From Zhihengliuella sp. (GTDB taxonomy: Bacteria; Actinomycetota; Actinomycetes; Actinomycetales; Micrococcaceae): 64,000 bases of DNA. The stretch spans positions 1-64,000 of the forward strand of contig NZ_JAPSJL010000011.1 of the NCBI RefSeq assembly GCF_031178195.1. The letters run 5' to 3'. How positions within the stretch are numbered: position 1 is the stretch's first letter; each line of letters opens with the position of its first letter. This document shows positions 43,453 through 52,307 of the stretch, one piece after another. A program made the translations under genes and the position numbers. The notes under the pieces were generated by a model, which saw nothing but the letters and a program-made list of their open reading frames with translations, was not told where the DNA came from and ran no database searches.

Positions 43453-43628
43453 CGGATCTCCAAGGGAAGCTTTCGGGCGGGCACACCACGGCCGCCGAGC
43501 CGGCGGACCCGGACCCTTCCGCGCTTCGTAACCGTGCGCGCTGACGGATGGGGCGAACCGCACGGGAGCACAGGGTGCGATCGAGTCGTCCGTGGTGCGA
43601 CGAGCCTTCGTCGAGGTGTGTGGAGAGC

Positions 43629-45104
43629 CTATTCTGCCGCTAGCGATTGAAAGAAGTCAATCGGTGCGAGACGCGAGCGTGCAGAGGACTCGAACGCGCG
43701 CCCCGGCAGAGCGTGGAGCCCGACGACATCGGCTCTGCGGCCGAGGGCGGAGAACTCCCAGCCGGAGGCCTTCCACTCCTCGGCGGGGAGGACGTTGCGA
43801 CCGTCGATGAAGCGCCGTTCCCGGACCAGCGGTTCGAGATCCTGCGGCTGCAGGCGTCGGAACTCGTCCCATTCGGTGAGCAGGATGGTCAGGTCGGCTC
43901 CCGACGCGGCCTCCTCGAGGGAATCGGGGTAGTCCAGACGCGGGAAGCGGGCGGCGGCGTTGCGGTTCGCCTGGGGGTCGTAGACCGCCACATCGGCGCC
44001 TGAATTGTAGAGACGCGCCGCGACGTCGAGAGCCGGGGAGTCGCGGACGTCGTCGGACTCCGGCTTGAACGCCGCCCCGAGAACAGTGATGCGGGCGCCG
44101 GTCAGCGTCCCGACCGACTGCTCGGCGAGATGGACCACCCGGTCCCGTCGGCGCAGGTTGATCTCGTCCATCTGCGTCAGGAACCGCATCGCGGCCCCTG
44201 CGCCCAGCTCCTCGGCTCGCGCCTGGAGCGCGCGGATGTCCTTCGGGAGGCAGCCGCCGCCGAAGCCGACGCCGGCGTTGAGGAACTTGCGGCCGATGCG
44301 GGCGTCGTGCCCGAGTGCGTCGGCCAGGGTGGTGATGTCGCCGCCGATGGTCTCGGTGATCTCGCTGAAGGCGTTGATGAAGGAGATCTTCGTGGCCAGG
44401 AAGGCGTTGGCGGCCACTTTCACCAGTTCGGCCGTCTCGAAGTCCGTCTCGATCAGCGGTGTCCCCCCGGCGAGGGGAGCGGCATAGACGCGACGCAGCA
44501 GCTCACGCGAGTCGGTGTCGCCGTCCTCGGCGCCGACGACCAGGCGGTCGGGTGCGAGGGTGTCCTCGACCGCGCGGCCCTCCCGGAGGAACTCCGGGTT
44601 CCAGGCGAGGCCGACGCGGAAGTCGGCGGGGAGCGCCCTGCCCTCGAGCTCGTCGTCGATCATGCGCCGAAGCCGGCGGGCGGTGCCGACGGGCACGGTC
44701 GATTTGCCGACGATGAGTGCGTCCCGGTCCAGATGCCGGGCCAGTTGCGCCACCGCGGCGTCGACGTAGGTGAGGTCGGCCGCGGATTCGCCCGGCCGCT
44801 GCGGTGTGCCGACACCGATGAAGTGAACGTCGCCGAAGTCGGAGGCCTCGCGGTACGAGGTGGTGAAGCGCAGCCGGCCCGACGAGACGTGCTTGATCAG
44901 GAGTTCGGGCAGGCCCGGCTCGTGGAACGGCAGCTCACCGCGGGAGAGGGCGTCGATCTTCAACGGGTCGACGTCGAGTCCGAGCACCTCGAAGCCGAGC
45001 TCGGCCATGCAGGCGGCGTGCGTGGCTCCGAGGTATCCGGTGCCGATGACGGTGATGCGCGGCCGTGGAGCCGTGTGTGCGATCCGACTGATGTCTCCGC
45101 TCAT
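43629..45104 (-). CDS. ugd: UDP-glucose 6-dehydrogenase
   Basis: 491 residues. The Rossmann motif is VIGTGYLG (19-26). Catalytic features are the substrate-binding ETAELVKVAANAFLATKISF segment (Lys229, Asn233) and the nucleophile Cys285 in GVGFGGGCLPKD. It oxidises UDP-glucose to UDP-glucuronate with two NAD+. About 35-40 residues extend past the normal end (after the segment with WEFSALGRR). No glycosyltransferase or capsule cluster adjoins, so the product is probably used elsewhere. Confidence 0.95.
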   Translation of the reverse strand: MSGDISRIAHTAPRPRITVIGTGYLGATHAACMAELGFEVLGLDVDPLKIDALSRGELPFHEPGLPELLIKHVSSGRLRFTTSYREASDFGDVHFIGVGTPQRPGESAADLTYVDAAVAQLARHLDRDALIVGKSTVPVGTARRLRRMIDDELEGRALPADFRVGLAWNPEFLREGRAVEDTLAPDRLVVGAEDGDTDSRELLRRVYAAPLAGGTPLIETDFETAELVKVAANAFLATKISFINAFSEITETIGGDITTLADALGHDARIGRKFLNAGVGFGGGCLPKDIRALQARAEELGAGAAMRFLTQMDEINLRRRDRVVHLAEQSVGTLTGARITVLGAAFKPESDDVRDSPALDVAARLYNSGADVAVYDPQANRNAAARFPRLDYPDSLEEAASGADLTILLTEWDEFRRLQPQDLEPLVRERRFIDGRNVLPAEEWKASGWEFSALGRRADVVGLHALPGRAFESSARSRLAPIDFFQSLAAE

Positions 45105-45214
45105 GGGTCCAGCCTGCGCGGTGGAGGTGACGGGCCGGTGATGCCCCGGTGTTGTGGATGTGAGCGATGGATGACGCTGATGGGCCGGCCCCCGGCTTCC
45201 GCCCGGGATGACAG

Positions 45215-45230
45215 GTTACTTGTGAGTAAC
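45215..45230 (+). promoter_or_regulatory. Palindrome abutting the thioesterase start
   Basis: GTTACT and AGTAAC, 4 nt apart, end exactly at the nucleotide before ATG 45231. Palindromes with a TTACT/AGTAA core often precede fatty-acid genes under TetR-type control in Actinobacteria (my general knowledge, not checked). Confidence 0.5.
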
Positions 45231-45785
45231 ATGGGTCACATGCACATGATCTTCCGTCTCCTCCTGCTCATGGTCACCTGGCGGCGCCGTTCGCCGGTCG
45301 GGGTCTTCGACGTCGCACGCCTGGACATGCGCGCAATGCCGACCGACATCGACACCGCCGGCCACATCAACAACGGCATGTACTTCTCGCTCTTCGACCT
45401 CGGGCGGTTCGACCTGATGCTCCGCGCCGGCGTCTGGAACGGGATGGTCAAGCGGCGCTGGGTGCCCGTGGTCCAGGCCGAGACCGTCCACTTCCGGAAG
45501 TCCGTCACCCTCGGCCAGAAGTTCACGATGGAGACGCGCATCGCAGGTCTCGACGAGCGCCACATCTTCCTCGAGCAGCGGATCGTCTCCGACGGCGAGA
45601 TCTACGCCTCCGGCATGATCGCGGCCCGCTTCCGCAATCGAGGGGGAGCGGTGCCGATGCCCGAGGTCCTGGCCGTCTTCGGCACCGAGCCCCCGGCCGA
45701 CCTCCGGGTCCCCGACTGGGTGGAGGCCTGGCTGGAGGCCACGCGACTCCCCAGCACTCGGCAGGCGGCGCCCAGCGACTGGTAG
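45231..45785 (+). CDS. Hotdog-fold thioesterase (4HBT/THEM6-like)
   Basis: 184 residues. A short hydrophobic N-terminus (FRLLLLMVTW) precedes the hotdog domain with TDIDTAGHINNGMYFSLFDLGRFD, the conserved Asp-x-x-x-His-x-Asn-Asn cluster of 4HBT-type acyl-CoA thioesterases. Later strands include VHFRKSVTLGQKF and FLEQRIVSDGEIYASG. It likely hydrolyses an acyl-CoA or acyl-ACP at the membrane. In-frame starts exist at 45231, 45240 and 45246; none has a ribosome site. Confidence 0.85.
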   Translation: MGHMHMIFRLLLLMVTWRRRSPVGVFDVARLDMRAMPTDIDTAGHINNGMYFSLFDLGRFDLMLRAGVWNGMVKRRWVPVVQAETVHFRKSVTLGQKFTMETRIAGLDERHIFLEQRIVSDGEIYASGMIAARFRNRGGAVPMPEVLAVFGTEPPADLRVPDWVEAWLEATRLPSTRQAAPSDW

Positions 45786-45851
45786 GTCCTCGCGGATCCG
45801 TCGCTCTGCAGGAAGCCGACTGCCGGGCCGGCGCGCCTGCGGCGCCGGAGC

Positions 45852-46871
45852 CTACAGGGCGGGCGCCGCAGACAGGGCCGCTGTCAGGTCCTCCTGGATC
45901 AGGTCCATGTTCAGCGCCGCGCCCGCGGTCACCCCGTCCGCGGCCGCGTGCGCCACGTTCGCTGCCAGGTTGCTGCTGTTGCCGGCCGCCCAGACGCCGT
46001 CGACCGCCGTGGCGCCCCGCAGGTCCGTCTCGATGAACTCGCCCATCGGGTTCTCGGCCAGTTCGCCGCCGAGCGCTGTGTAGAGCTCGGCGCGCGCCAG
46101 CATCCTCGACTGGACCGTGAGGGCGTCCAGATCGAGCTTCGCCCCATCCGCCAGCACGACGCCGTCGAGCCTCCCGTCGTGGCTCGAGACGGACGCGATC
46201 CGCGCCTCGACGACCTCGACGCCGGCCGCCGCCATTTCGGCTCGCTGGTCGGATGTCAGGTCCACGGCGTGCGCGATCAGCGACACCCGCCGGCTCAGCT
46301 GGGCGAACAGGAGCGCCTGATGGGTCGCCATCGGGTGGGTCCCCACCACGCCGATTCGCTGCCCGCGCACCTCCCAGCCGTGGCAGTACGGGCAGTGCAG
46401 GACCTGCGTGCCCCAGTGCTCGGCCAGCCCGGGGACGTCGGGCAGTTCGTCGTGCAGTCCCGTGGCCAGCAGGATCCGCCGGGCGCGCAGCTCGCGCCTC
46501 CCGTCGCCGTCCTCGACGACGAGGGCGAAGCGGGCCCGGGCGTCGTCGGTGCCGAGGAGGTCCCCGTCGAGATCCAACCGGCGGATGGCCGTGACCTCCG
46601 CCTGCCGGAAGTGGACGCCGTACTTCTCCGCATCGGAGCGCGCGGCGGCGAGGAGATCCGAGGGGGCGGCGCCGTCGTTCGCGAGGACGTTGTGCGCGGC
46701 CGGTGAGGCCGCGTTCCTCGGCCGTCCCGCGTCGAGCACGGCGACGCTGCGGAGCGAGCGACCGAGGGCGGTCGCCGCCGCGAGCCCTGCGAAGCCGCCG
46801 CCGATGATGGCGACGTCGGCGATCTCCGTGCTGTGGTGCATCGTGGCGGTAGGCGGGATGTGATGGTCCAT
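45852..46871 (-). CDS. Thioredoxin-reductase-like FAD/NAD(P) oxidoreductase
   Basis: 339 residues. The FAD motif is IIGGGFAGLAAA (22-33). The redox pair is Cys160-x2-Cys163 in HCPYCHGWE. The second nucleotide motif is degenerate (GVVGTHPMATH), as in the actinobacterial group that is often next to a cupin-type XRE regulator. These proteins are not housekeeping TrxB, and their electron acceptor is unknown. The gene diverges from such an XRE regulator, with a perfect palindrome 19 bp before its start codon. Confidence 0.9.
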   Translation of the reverse strand: MDHHIPPTATMHHSTEIADVAIIGGGFAGLAAATALGRSLRSVAVLDAGRPRNAASPAAHNVLANDGAAPSDLLAAARSDAEKYGVHFRQAEVTAIRRLDLDGDLLGTDDARARFALVVEDGDGRRELRARRILLATGLHDELPDVPGLAEHWGTQVLHCPYCHGWEVRGQRIGVVGTHPMATHQALLFAQLSRRVSLIAHAVDLTSDQRAEMAAAGVEVVEARIASVSSHDGRLDGVVLADGAKLDLDALTVQSRMLARAELYTALGGELAENPMGEFIETDLRGATAVDGVWAAGNSSNLAANVAHAAADGVTAGAALNMDLIQEDLTAALSAAPAL

Positions 46872-46889
46872 GGCGATGGTGCCTCCCTT

Positions 46890-46910
46890 TCTTGAGAAGT
46901 GTTCTCAAGA
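46890..46910. promoter_or_regulatory. Palindromic operator before the flavoprotein gene
   Basis: TCTTGAGAA and TTCTCAAGA are perfect 9-bp arms around GTG, just upstream of the flavoprotein ribosome site (GGGAGG on the minus strand). Confidence 0.6.
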
Positions 46911-46937
46911 TGAGTGTTCCCGTCTCCGTGTCCGGTG

Positions 46938-46964
46938 GCAAATATGTTTGCTGCTATGGCAAAC
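46938..46964. promoter_or_regulatory. GCAAA-type repeats before the XRE gene
   Basis: GCAAA and TTTGC (46938-46951, 4-nt centre) are followed by a further GCAAAC (46959-46964), ending 7 bp before ATG 46972. They look like a separate operator, probably for the XRE protein itself. Confidence 0.45.
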
Positions 46965-46971
46965 TGGCACC

Positions 46972-47610
46972 ATGGACGACGAGGAGCATGGGCGCTGCGA
47001 GGAGCCATCACATGACCGGACCGCGCTGGACGGGGTCGCAGGACGGCTGCGGCTCATCCGACAGGCCCGGGGCCTGACCCTCAGCCAGGTCTCGGCGGGA
47101 ACCGGGATCTCGGTGAGCACGCTCTCCCGCCTCGAATCCGGGCAGCGCAAGCCGACGCTCGAGCTCCTGCTGCCCCTGGCGCGCCACTACCGCAGCCCGC
47201 TCGACGACCTCGTCGGGGCGCCGCCCGTCGGGGACCCGCGCGTGCACATCCGGCCGATCCGCCGCCAGGGACGGACCGTGCTGCCCCTCAGCCACGGCGT
47301 GGTCGGCGGCGGGAACGACGACGGCCCCGGGTTGCGGGCCTACAAGCAGATCCTGCCGGCCGTGCGGGAGCCGGCCCGTCCCCACCCGCGCAGCCATCCT
47401 GGGCACGAGTGGATGTACATCATCTCCGGACGCCTGCGGCTGGTCCTCGGAGTCGGCGCCGACCAGCGCGAATTCGAGCTGGGGCCCGGCGAGGCAGCGG
47501 AGTTCGACACGCGCACCCCGCACTGGTTCGACGCCGCAGGCCCGGAGGCCGTGGAACTCGTGGCCCTGTTCGGCGCGGACGGGCAGCGCATCCACGTCTC
47601 CGAGCTCTGA
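46972..47610 (+). CDS. XRE family regulator with C-terminal cupin domain
   Basis: 212 residues. The HTH (about 22-78: LRLIRQARGLTLSQVSAGTGISVSTLSRLESGQRKPT) is followed by a cupin sensor domain (about 120-205: HPGHEWMYIISGRLRLVLG). Such regulators bind small ligands through the cupin and usually control one adjacent metabolic or redox gene. Divergence from the flavoprotein gene, with operators in the 100-bp gap, suggests that is the target. ATG 46972 has no strong ribosome site. Confidence 0.92.
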   Translation: MDDEEHGRCEEPSHDRTALDGVAGRLRLIRQARGLTLSQVSAGTGISVSTLSRLESGQRKPTLELLLPLARHYRSPLDDLVGAPPVGDPRVHIRPIRRQGRTVLPLSHGVVGGGNDDGPGLRAYKQILPAVREPARPHPRSHPGHEWMYIISGRLRLVLGVGADQREFELGPGEAAEFDTRTPHWFDAAGPEAVELVALFGADGQRIHVSEL

Positions 47611-47651
47611 GCGGCGGGTGCGCTGGGGTCCGCCGCACGGGGCGGCGGCGC

Positions 47652-48713
47652 CTAGCCGGGCGGCTGGATCGCGGCGGCGACGGCCTCCCGGTCGATCTCG
47701 CGTACATCGGCCGGGTTCCACCGGGGCGTGCGGTCCTTGTCGATCACCTGGGCGCGGATCCCCTCCGGCAGGTCCGGGTGGTCCATGAGGAACTCGGCGA
47801 TCCGCAGCTCGCGGGTAAAGGCGGACGGCAGGAAGGCGTCGTCGCGGGCTGCGCGGACGGCCTGCAGCGCGGTCTCCAGCGACAGTGGCGAGTGCTTGCG
47901 GATCTCCGCGGCGGCCTCGCGTGCCGCCTGCACCGGCGTCTGGTCCAGCACCACGAGGATGTCGGCCACGGTCTCGCCGGAGTAGGCCACGTCGATCCAG
48001 GTCCGGCCCGGCGTGAGCGTGCGGGTGGCGGCGGGAGGTGCCACGCCGTGGAGCACCTCGAGGGCCGACGCGACCTCCGGGGAGCTCAGCCCCATCAGGT
48101 CGGGCAGCGAGGCGAGCAACTGGTCCAACCCGTCCTCCTGCATGCAGAAGTCGGCGAACCCGGCGTCGATCGCGTCCGCGGCGCCCATCGCCGCAGCCGT
48201 CAGCGCCAAATGCTCGCCCATCCGGCCCGGCGCCCGGCCGAGCAGATGGGTCCCGCCGACGTCCGGGCTGTAGCCGATCCGGACCTCGGGCATGCCGATC
48301 CGGGACCGCGGCGTCGCGATGCGGACCGCGGCGTGCGCGGCCAGCCCCACCCCGCCGCCCATGCACAGCCCGTCCATGAAGGCGACCACCGGCTTGGGGT
48401 AGAGCGCGATCTGCTGGTCGACCTCGAACTCGCGGCTGAGGAAGCGCAGGAAGTCCCCGTGCCGGTCCTGTGTGATCGACTCGTAGAACACCTTGATGTC
48501 CCCGCCGGCGCAGAACCCGCGCTCGCCGGCGCCGTGCAGCGCGACGATCTGCACGGCGTCGTCGTCCTGCCACGTGGTCAGGGTCCGCCCAATGGCGTCG
48601 ACCATCTCCTCGGTCAGGGCGTTCAGTTTCTCGGGCCGGTTGAGCGTGATGATTCCGACGCCGTCGGCGACCTGGGCGAGCACGTGCTGCGCGGGGGCGG
48701 GCCGCTCCGTCAT
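47652..48713 (-). CDS. Enoyl-CoA hydratase family, probable 3-hydroxyisobutyryl-CoA hydrolase
   Basis: 353 residues, longer than a plain enoyl-CoA hydratase and typical of the hydrolase branch. The oxyanion-hole strands are AGERGFCAGGDIKVFY and GLCMGGGVGLAAHA. MPEVRIGYSPDVGGTHLLGR supplies the Glu and Asp typical of HIBYL-CoA hydrolase. The enzyme frees 3-hydroxyisobutyrate in valine breakdown. No other valine gene adjoins. The start is uncertain: ATG 48713 is used, with GTG/ATG codons up to 48812 possible. Confidence 0.85.
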   Translation of the reverse strand: MTERPAPAQHVLAQVADGVGIITLNRPEKLNALTEEMVDAIGRTLTTWQDDDAVQIVALHGAGERGFCAGGDIKVFYESITQDRHGDFLRFLSREFEVDQQIALYPKPVVAFMDGLCMGGGVGLAAHAAVRIATPRSRIGMPEVRIGYSPDVGGTHLLGRAPGRMGEHLALTAAAMGAADAIDAGFADFCMQEDGLDQLLASLPDLMGLSSPEVASALEVLHGVAPPAATRTLTPGRTWIDVAYSGETVADILVVLDQTPVQAAREAAAEIRKHSPLSLETALQAVRAARDDAFLPSAFTRELRIAEFLMDHPDLPEGIRAQVIDKDRTPRWNPADVREIDREAVAAAIQPPG

Positions 48714-48955
48714 CGTCCCGACCGTCCCGCGAGGTCGAGCCGTTCGGCGCGGTTCTGGGTCTGCGACATGCTGTTCTCTCCGTGACATGGCCGTTTCCGC
48801 CGAGTCTTCCACATGTGGGCCGCTCTTTGGGGTGCATTAACTCGGGCGTCGGCGCAGCGTCATCGTGGCACGGCAGGGTGGCACAGTTGCCTCCCGCCAC
48901 GGTCGCGAGCGGCAGCACGACCCAGCACCCCTGAGACGAAGACGAGGACCCCACG

Positions 48956-50182
48956 ATGAAGCACCCCCTGAACCGGACACTCGCCGCGGCGGCGACCGGC
49001 GCCGTCGTCCTGCTGGCCGGTGCCGCCGGCGCGCACGCCGCCGCCGAAGGCCCCAACGCCGGTCTGCCGGAGAGCGAGCAGCCCGTGCTGATCGGCCACC
49101 GCGGGGCCGCCGGCACCGCGCCGGAGAACACGGTGTCGGCGTTCAAGGACGGCCGGGCCTCCGGGGCGGACTACTTCGAGATCGACGTGCAGCTCTCCGC
49201 GGACGGCGTGCCGTTCCTCTTCCACGACGACACGCCCGCGCGCACCACCGACGTCGCCGAGGTCTTCCCGGGGCGCGAGGACGACCCGATCACGTCCTTC
49301 ACCTGGGACGAGCTGCAGCAGCTGGACGTCGGCTCCTACTTCTCGCAGAAATTCGCGGGCGAGAGGATCCCGCACCTCGACGACGCCGCCCGGATCGCGA
49401 CCCCGCAGACCGGCGTCTACATCGAGATCAAGTCCCCGAAGAACTCGCCCGGCGTCGAGGCCGTGGTCGCCGGGGCGCTCCACGGGGACGCGAGCTGGCG
49501 GAAGCTCGTCGCCGCGGACAAGGTGGAGGTCCTCGGGTTCGACGCGGCATCGAATGCGCGCTTCGCGGAGCTGGCCCCCGAGGTCCCGCTGCAGCAGCTG
49601 GCCGGGACCGTGCCCGGCGAGGCGGAGCTGGAGCGGCTGGCCGGGTTCGTCGACTCGGTCGGCACCAACTACCGCACGCTGGACCAGGCCGCCGTGGACC
49701 GCGTGCAGGCCGCCGGTCTGGAGATCGGCGTCTACACGGTCAACGCGGAGGATGAGATGGAGAAGGCGCTCGCCCTGGGCGTCGAGCGGATCACCGGCGA
49801 CTTCCCGATCCAGCTGGAGCGCTACCTCGACGGCCGCGACCCCTTCCCCGGCGGCCGGAGCGTGCGGATCCAGGGGGCCGTCAACGACGCGCCCGGCTCG
49901 GACACGCAGGACCAGCACGGGGAGCACGTGGTGCTCGTGAACGACGGCGCCGCTCCCGTCGACGTGTCCGGCTACTACCTCCGCGACGCCGCCAACAACG
50001 TCCTGAGCATCGGCGAGGGCTACGTGCTGGAGCCGGGCGAGACACTGCGCGTGTACTCCGCCTCCGGCACCGACGCAGACGACGCCTACTACAACGACGG
50101 CGGAGCGGTCCTGAACAACGGCGGCGACTCGCTCGGGCTCTGGTCGGCGGAGGGTCGCCTGCTGGACACGTTCGGCAACTGA
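48956..50182 (+). CDS. Secreted glycerophosphodiester phosphodiesterase with lamin-tail domain
   Basis: 408 residues. A signal peptide (1-29, ending AHA-AA) precedes the GDPD barrel (about 44-290). Active-site residues are His48, Arg49 and Glu57 in IGHRGAAGTAPEN, Glu75 and Asp77 in EIDVQL, and His90. A C-terminal lamin-tail (LTD) Ig-like domain covers about 303-406 (HGEHVVLVNDG, VSGYYLRDAANN). It would hydrolyse glycerophosphodiesters outside the cell; LTD domains in bacteria often anchor or bind substrate. GAGGAC precedes the ATG. A terminator follows. Confidence 0.92.
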   Translation: MKHPLNRTLAAAATGAVVLLAGAAGAHAAAEGPNAGLPESEQPVLIGHRGAAGTAPENTVSAFKDGRASGADYFEIDVQLSADGVPFLFHDDTPARTTDVAEVFPGREDDPITSFTWDELQQLDVGSYFSQKFAGERIPHLDDAARIATPQTGVYIEIKSPKNSPGVEAVVAGALHGDASWRKLVAADKVEVLGFDAASNARFAELAPEVPLQQLAGTVPGEAELERLAGFVDSVGTNYRTLDQAAVDRVQAAGLEIGVYTVNAEDEMEKALALGVERITGDFPIQLERYLDGRDPFPGGRSVRIQGAVNDAPGSDTQDQHGEHVVLVNDGAAPVDVSGYYLRDAANNVLSIGEGYVLEPGETLRVYSASGTDADDAYYNDGGAVLNNGGDSLGLWSAEGRLLDTFGN

Positions 50183-50202
50183 CCCCGCCTGACGCTGGCG
50201 GG

Positions 50203-50237
50203 CGGCCCGGCCCCGGGGCCTCCTCGGGGCCGGGCCG
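50203..50237 (+). terminator. Intrinsic terminator of the phosphodiesterase gene
   Basis: A 13-bp perfect stem (CGGCCCGGCCCCG with CGGGGCCGGGCCG) with a 9-nt loop, 20 bp past the stop and directly before the next promoter. Confidence 0.8.
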
Positions 50238-50243
50238 TCGGCG

Positions 50244-50249
50244 TATCCT
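50244..50249 (+). promoter_or_regulatory. -10 box (TATCCT) for a leaderless transcript
   Basis: TATCCT ends 6 nt before ATG 50256; no ribosome site lies between. Confidence 0.5.
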
Positions 50250-50255
50250 GAGCGC

Positions 50256-50831
50256 ATGGTGGAGCCGTCGAACCCCGTGAACCCGTCCAATGTCGCCGCC
50301 ATCGAGAAGGCGTCCGGGTGCTCCTGGGCCGACTGGGTCGCCCTGCTGGACGAGGCCGGCGCGCGCGAGGAGCCGCACCCGCGCATCGCGGAGCTCGCCC
50401 ACGAACGGCTCGACGTGGCGAACGGCAACAATGGCTGGTGGGCCCAGTCCATCGCCGTCGCCTACGAGCAGCACATCGGGCGCCGGCTGCCCGGCCAGCG
50501 AGCCGACGGCACCTTCGACGCCTCCGTCAGCCGCACCGTGGCGGGACGACGCGACGGCGTCGCCCAGCGCTGGGCGGACCTCGCCGCCGGGCGTCTCGCC
50601 GACGCCGGATCCATCGCCGGTGCCGGGCCGGAGGGTGAGCCCCGGACGTCCGCCACGGACAAGCGCTCCTACTGGCGCCTCGACCTCGACGACGGTACGC
50701 GCGTCGCCGTCTCCTTCGAGGAGAGGGGCGAGGACCGGGTGCTCGTGACCGCGACCCACACCCGCGTCCCGGCTCCCGACGGCGTCGCCGTCCGCAAGGC
50801 CATTTGGAAGGACCTGCTCGGCGCCCTCTGA
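50256..50831 (+). CDS. DUF4287/SRPBCC-like conserved protein
   Basis: 191 residues. The N-terminal part (about 12-95) has the pattern GCSWADWVALLDEAGA, then NNGWWAQSIAVAYEQHIG, then GQRADGTFDASVSRTV, seen in conserved actinobacterial proteins annotated DUF4287. The C-terminal part (about 135-191) resembles an SRPBCC/AHSA1 strand-helix end (WRLDLDDGTRVAVSFEERG). Function is unknown. Leaderless promoter; single gene. Confidence 0.75.
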   Translation: MVEPSNPVNPSNVAAIEKASGCSWADWVALLDEAGAREEPHPRIAELAHERLDVANGNNGWWAQSIAVAYEQHIGRRLPGQRADGTFDASVSRTVAGRRDGVAQRWADLAAGRLADAGSIAGAGPEGEPRTSATDKRSYWRLDLDDGTRVAVSFEERGEDRVLVTATHTRVPAPDGVAVRKAIWKDLLGAL

Positions 50832-50892
50832 GCCGCGTGCGGGCGGCGCCGTCGCAGCGTGGCCATGGGCGCCGGCCCGGGAGTGCGCCGGG

Positions 50893-51900
50893 TCAGACCT
50901 GGACGGTGCCGACGCCCTCCGCGGTCAGCCGCAGCGACTCCAGCCGCTCCGCCGGAGTAATGGCGGACTGGACGGTGATGAGCTCGTCGGCATCCGCGCT
51001 CTTCGCGAAGTCGCGGAGGTACGCGCCGACGGCCTCGGGGGTGCCCACGGCCGTGTACTTGAGCATGCCCAGGACCTGCTCGCCGGCGGGGGAGTCCAGC
51101 AGCATGTCGATCTCCTCGTCCGTGAACGGGGCCTCGGTGGAGCCGGGCGCCATGCGGTTGCGGCCGAGGAACTTGGCGACCCGGTCGCGCCGGACGGCCT
51201 CGAACTGGGCCTGGGCCTCCGCGTTGGTGCGCGCCGCGACGACGCCGACCCCGGCGATGACGTACGCCTCGGACAGCTGCTCCGACGGCTGGAACGTCTC
51301 CCGGTAGACCCGGATGGCCTGGTGCAGGGCGTCGGGCGCGAAATGGGAGGCGAACGAGTACGGCAGCCCGAGCTGCGCTGCGAGCTGTGCGCCGAACAGG
51401 CTCGACCCGAGGATGTAGAGCGCGACGTTGGTGCCGAAGCCCGGGTAGGCGTGCACGCCCTTGATACGGGACTCGCGGCAGAGGAAGCCCTGCAGCTCCA
51501 GCACGTCGTGCGGGAACGCGTCCGAGGAGCGAGGGTCGCGGCGCAATGCCTGGAAGGTGAGCTGGTCGGTGCCCGGCGCCCGGCCGAGGCCCAGGTCGAT
51601 GCGGCCCGGGAACAGGGTCTCGAGGGTGCCGAACTGCTCCGCGATGACGAGCGGGGAGTGGTTGGGGAGCATGACGCCGCCGGAGCCGAGTCGGATGCGC
51701 TCCGTGTGGTGGGCGATGTGCGCGATCAGGAGCGAGGTGGCACTGGAGGCGATGGTCGCCATGTTGTGGTGCTCGGCGTACCAGACGCGCTCGAAGCCCA
51801 GTCGCTCGGCCTCCTGCGCGAGTTCGACGGATTCGGCGAATGTCTCGGCGATGCTGCCGTTCGTGCGGATGGGGGCCAGGTCCAGGACTGAGAGCTTCAC
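50893..51900 (-). CDS. LLM-class flavin-dependent oxidoreductase
   Basis: 335 residues from the chosen GTG. The luciferase-like barrel has [10 protein letters not shown] at strand 1, [57 protein letters not shown], and [16 protein letters not shown]. These belong to the MsnO8/YhbW-like group using FMNH2 or F420H2; substrates are mostly unknown. GTG 51900 matches the family N-terminus; starts at 51945 or 51933 would add up to 15 residues. Confidence 0.9.
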   Translation of the reverse strand: MKLSVLDLAPIRTNGSIAETFAESVELAQEAERLGFERVWYAEHHNMATIASSATSLLIAHIAHHTERIRLGSGGVMLPNHSPLVIAEQFGTLETLFPGRIDLGLGRAPGTDQLTFQALRRDPRSSDAFPHDVLELQGFLCRESRIKGVHAYPGFGTNVALYILGSSLFGAQLAAQLGLPYSFASHFAPDALHQAIRVYRETFQPSEQLSEAYVIAGVGVVAARTNAEAQAQFEAVRRDRVAKFLGRNRMAPGSTEAPFTDEEIDMLLDSPAGEQVLGMLKYTAVGTPEAVGAYLRDFAKSADADELITVQSAITPAERLESLRLTAEGVGTVQV

Positions 51901-51954
51901 GTCCGTTGCCAACCAGTTGCGTCGGCGAATCATTCCCACCGACACGGGAGCGAC

Positions 51955-52030
51955 TTAAAACACAGCAGCCGACGTGCTCGGTCTCGGCCGCCGGATGAAC
52001 CGGTGGCGTCGACGAGTACGTCGGCTGCTG
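51955..52030 (-). terminator. Terminator of the cold-shock gene
   Basis: CAGCAGCCGACGT (51963-51975) pairs with ACGTCGGCTGCTG (52018-52030). The stem extends inward by CTCG/CGAG with one G-U pair, around a 32-nt loop. On the minus strand it runs into TGTTTTAAG, an intrinsic terminator tail. Confidence 0.85.
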
Positions 52031-52103
52031 GAAGAATGCGTGCCCGTCAGAAGCGGCTGACGATCGAGTCGTCAGGCTTCAGGGGCGCATCGCCGCGGGC
52101 TGC

Positions 52104-52307
52104 TTAGAGCGCGCGGATGTTCTCGGCCTGAAGGCCCTTCTGGCCCTGAGTCACATCGAACTCGACGCGCTGGCCCTCTTCGAGCGAGCGGAAGCCGTTG
52201 GACTGGATGGCGGAGTAGTGTGCGAACACGTCAGCCGAGCCGTCCTCCGGTGCGATGAAGCCGAAGCCCTTTTCCGGGTTGAACCACTTAACGGTACCTG
52301 TTGCCAT
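52104..52307 (-). CDS. cspA: Cold shock protein (CSD fold)
   Basis: 67 residues, one cold-shock domain. RNP1 is KGFGFI and RNP2 is VFAHYS (DVFAHYSAI). It binds single-stranded RNA/DNA as an RNA chaperone. AAGGAC precedes the ATG at good spacing. The leader of about 57 nt has two hairpins that may be temperature-responsive. Confidence 0.97.
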   Translation of the reverse strand: MATGTVKWFNPEKGFGFIAPEDGSADVFAHYSAIQSNGFRSLEEGQRVEFDVTQGQKGLQAENIRAL

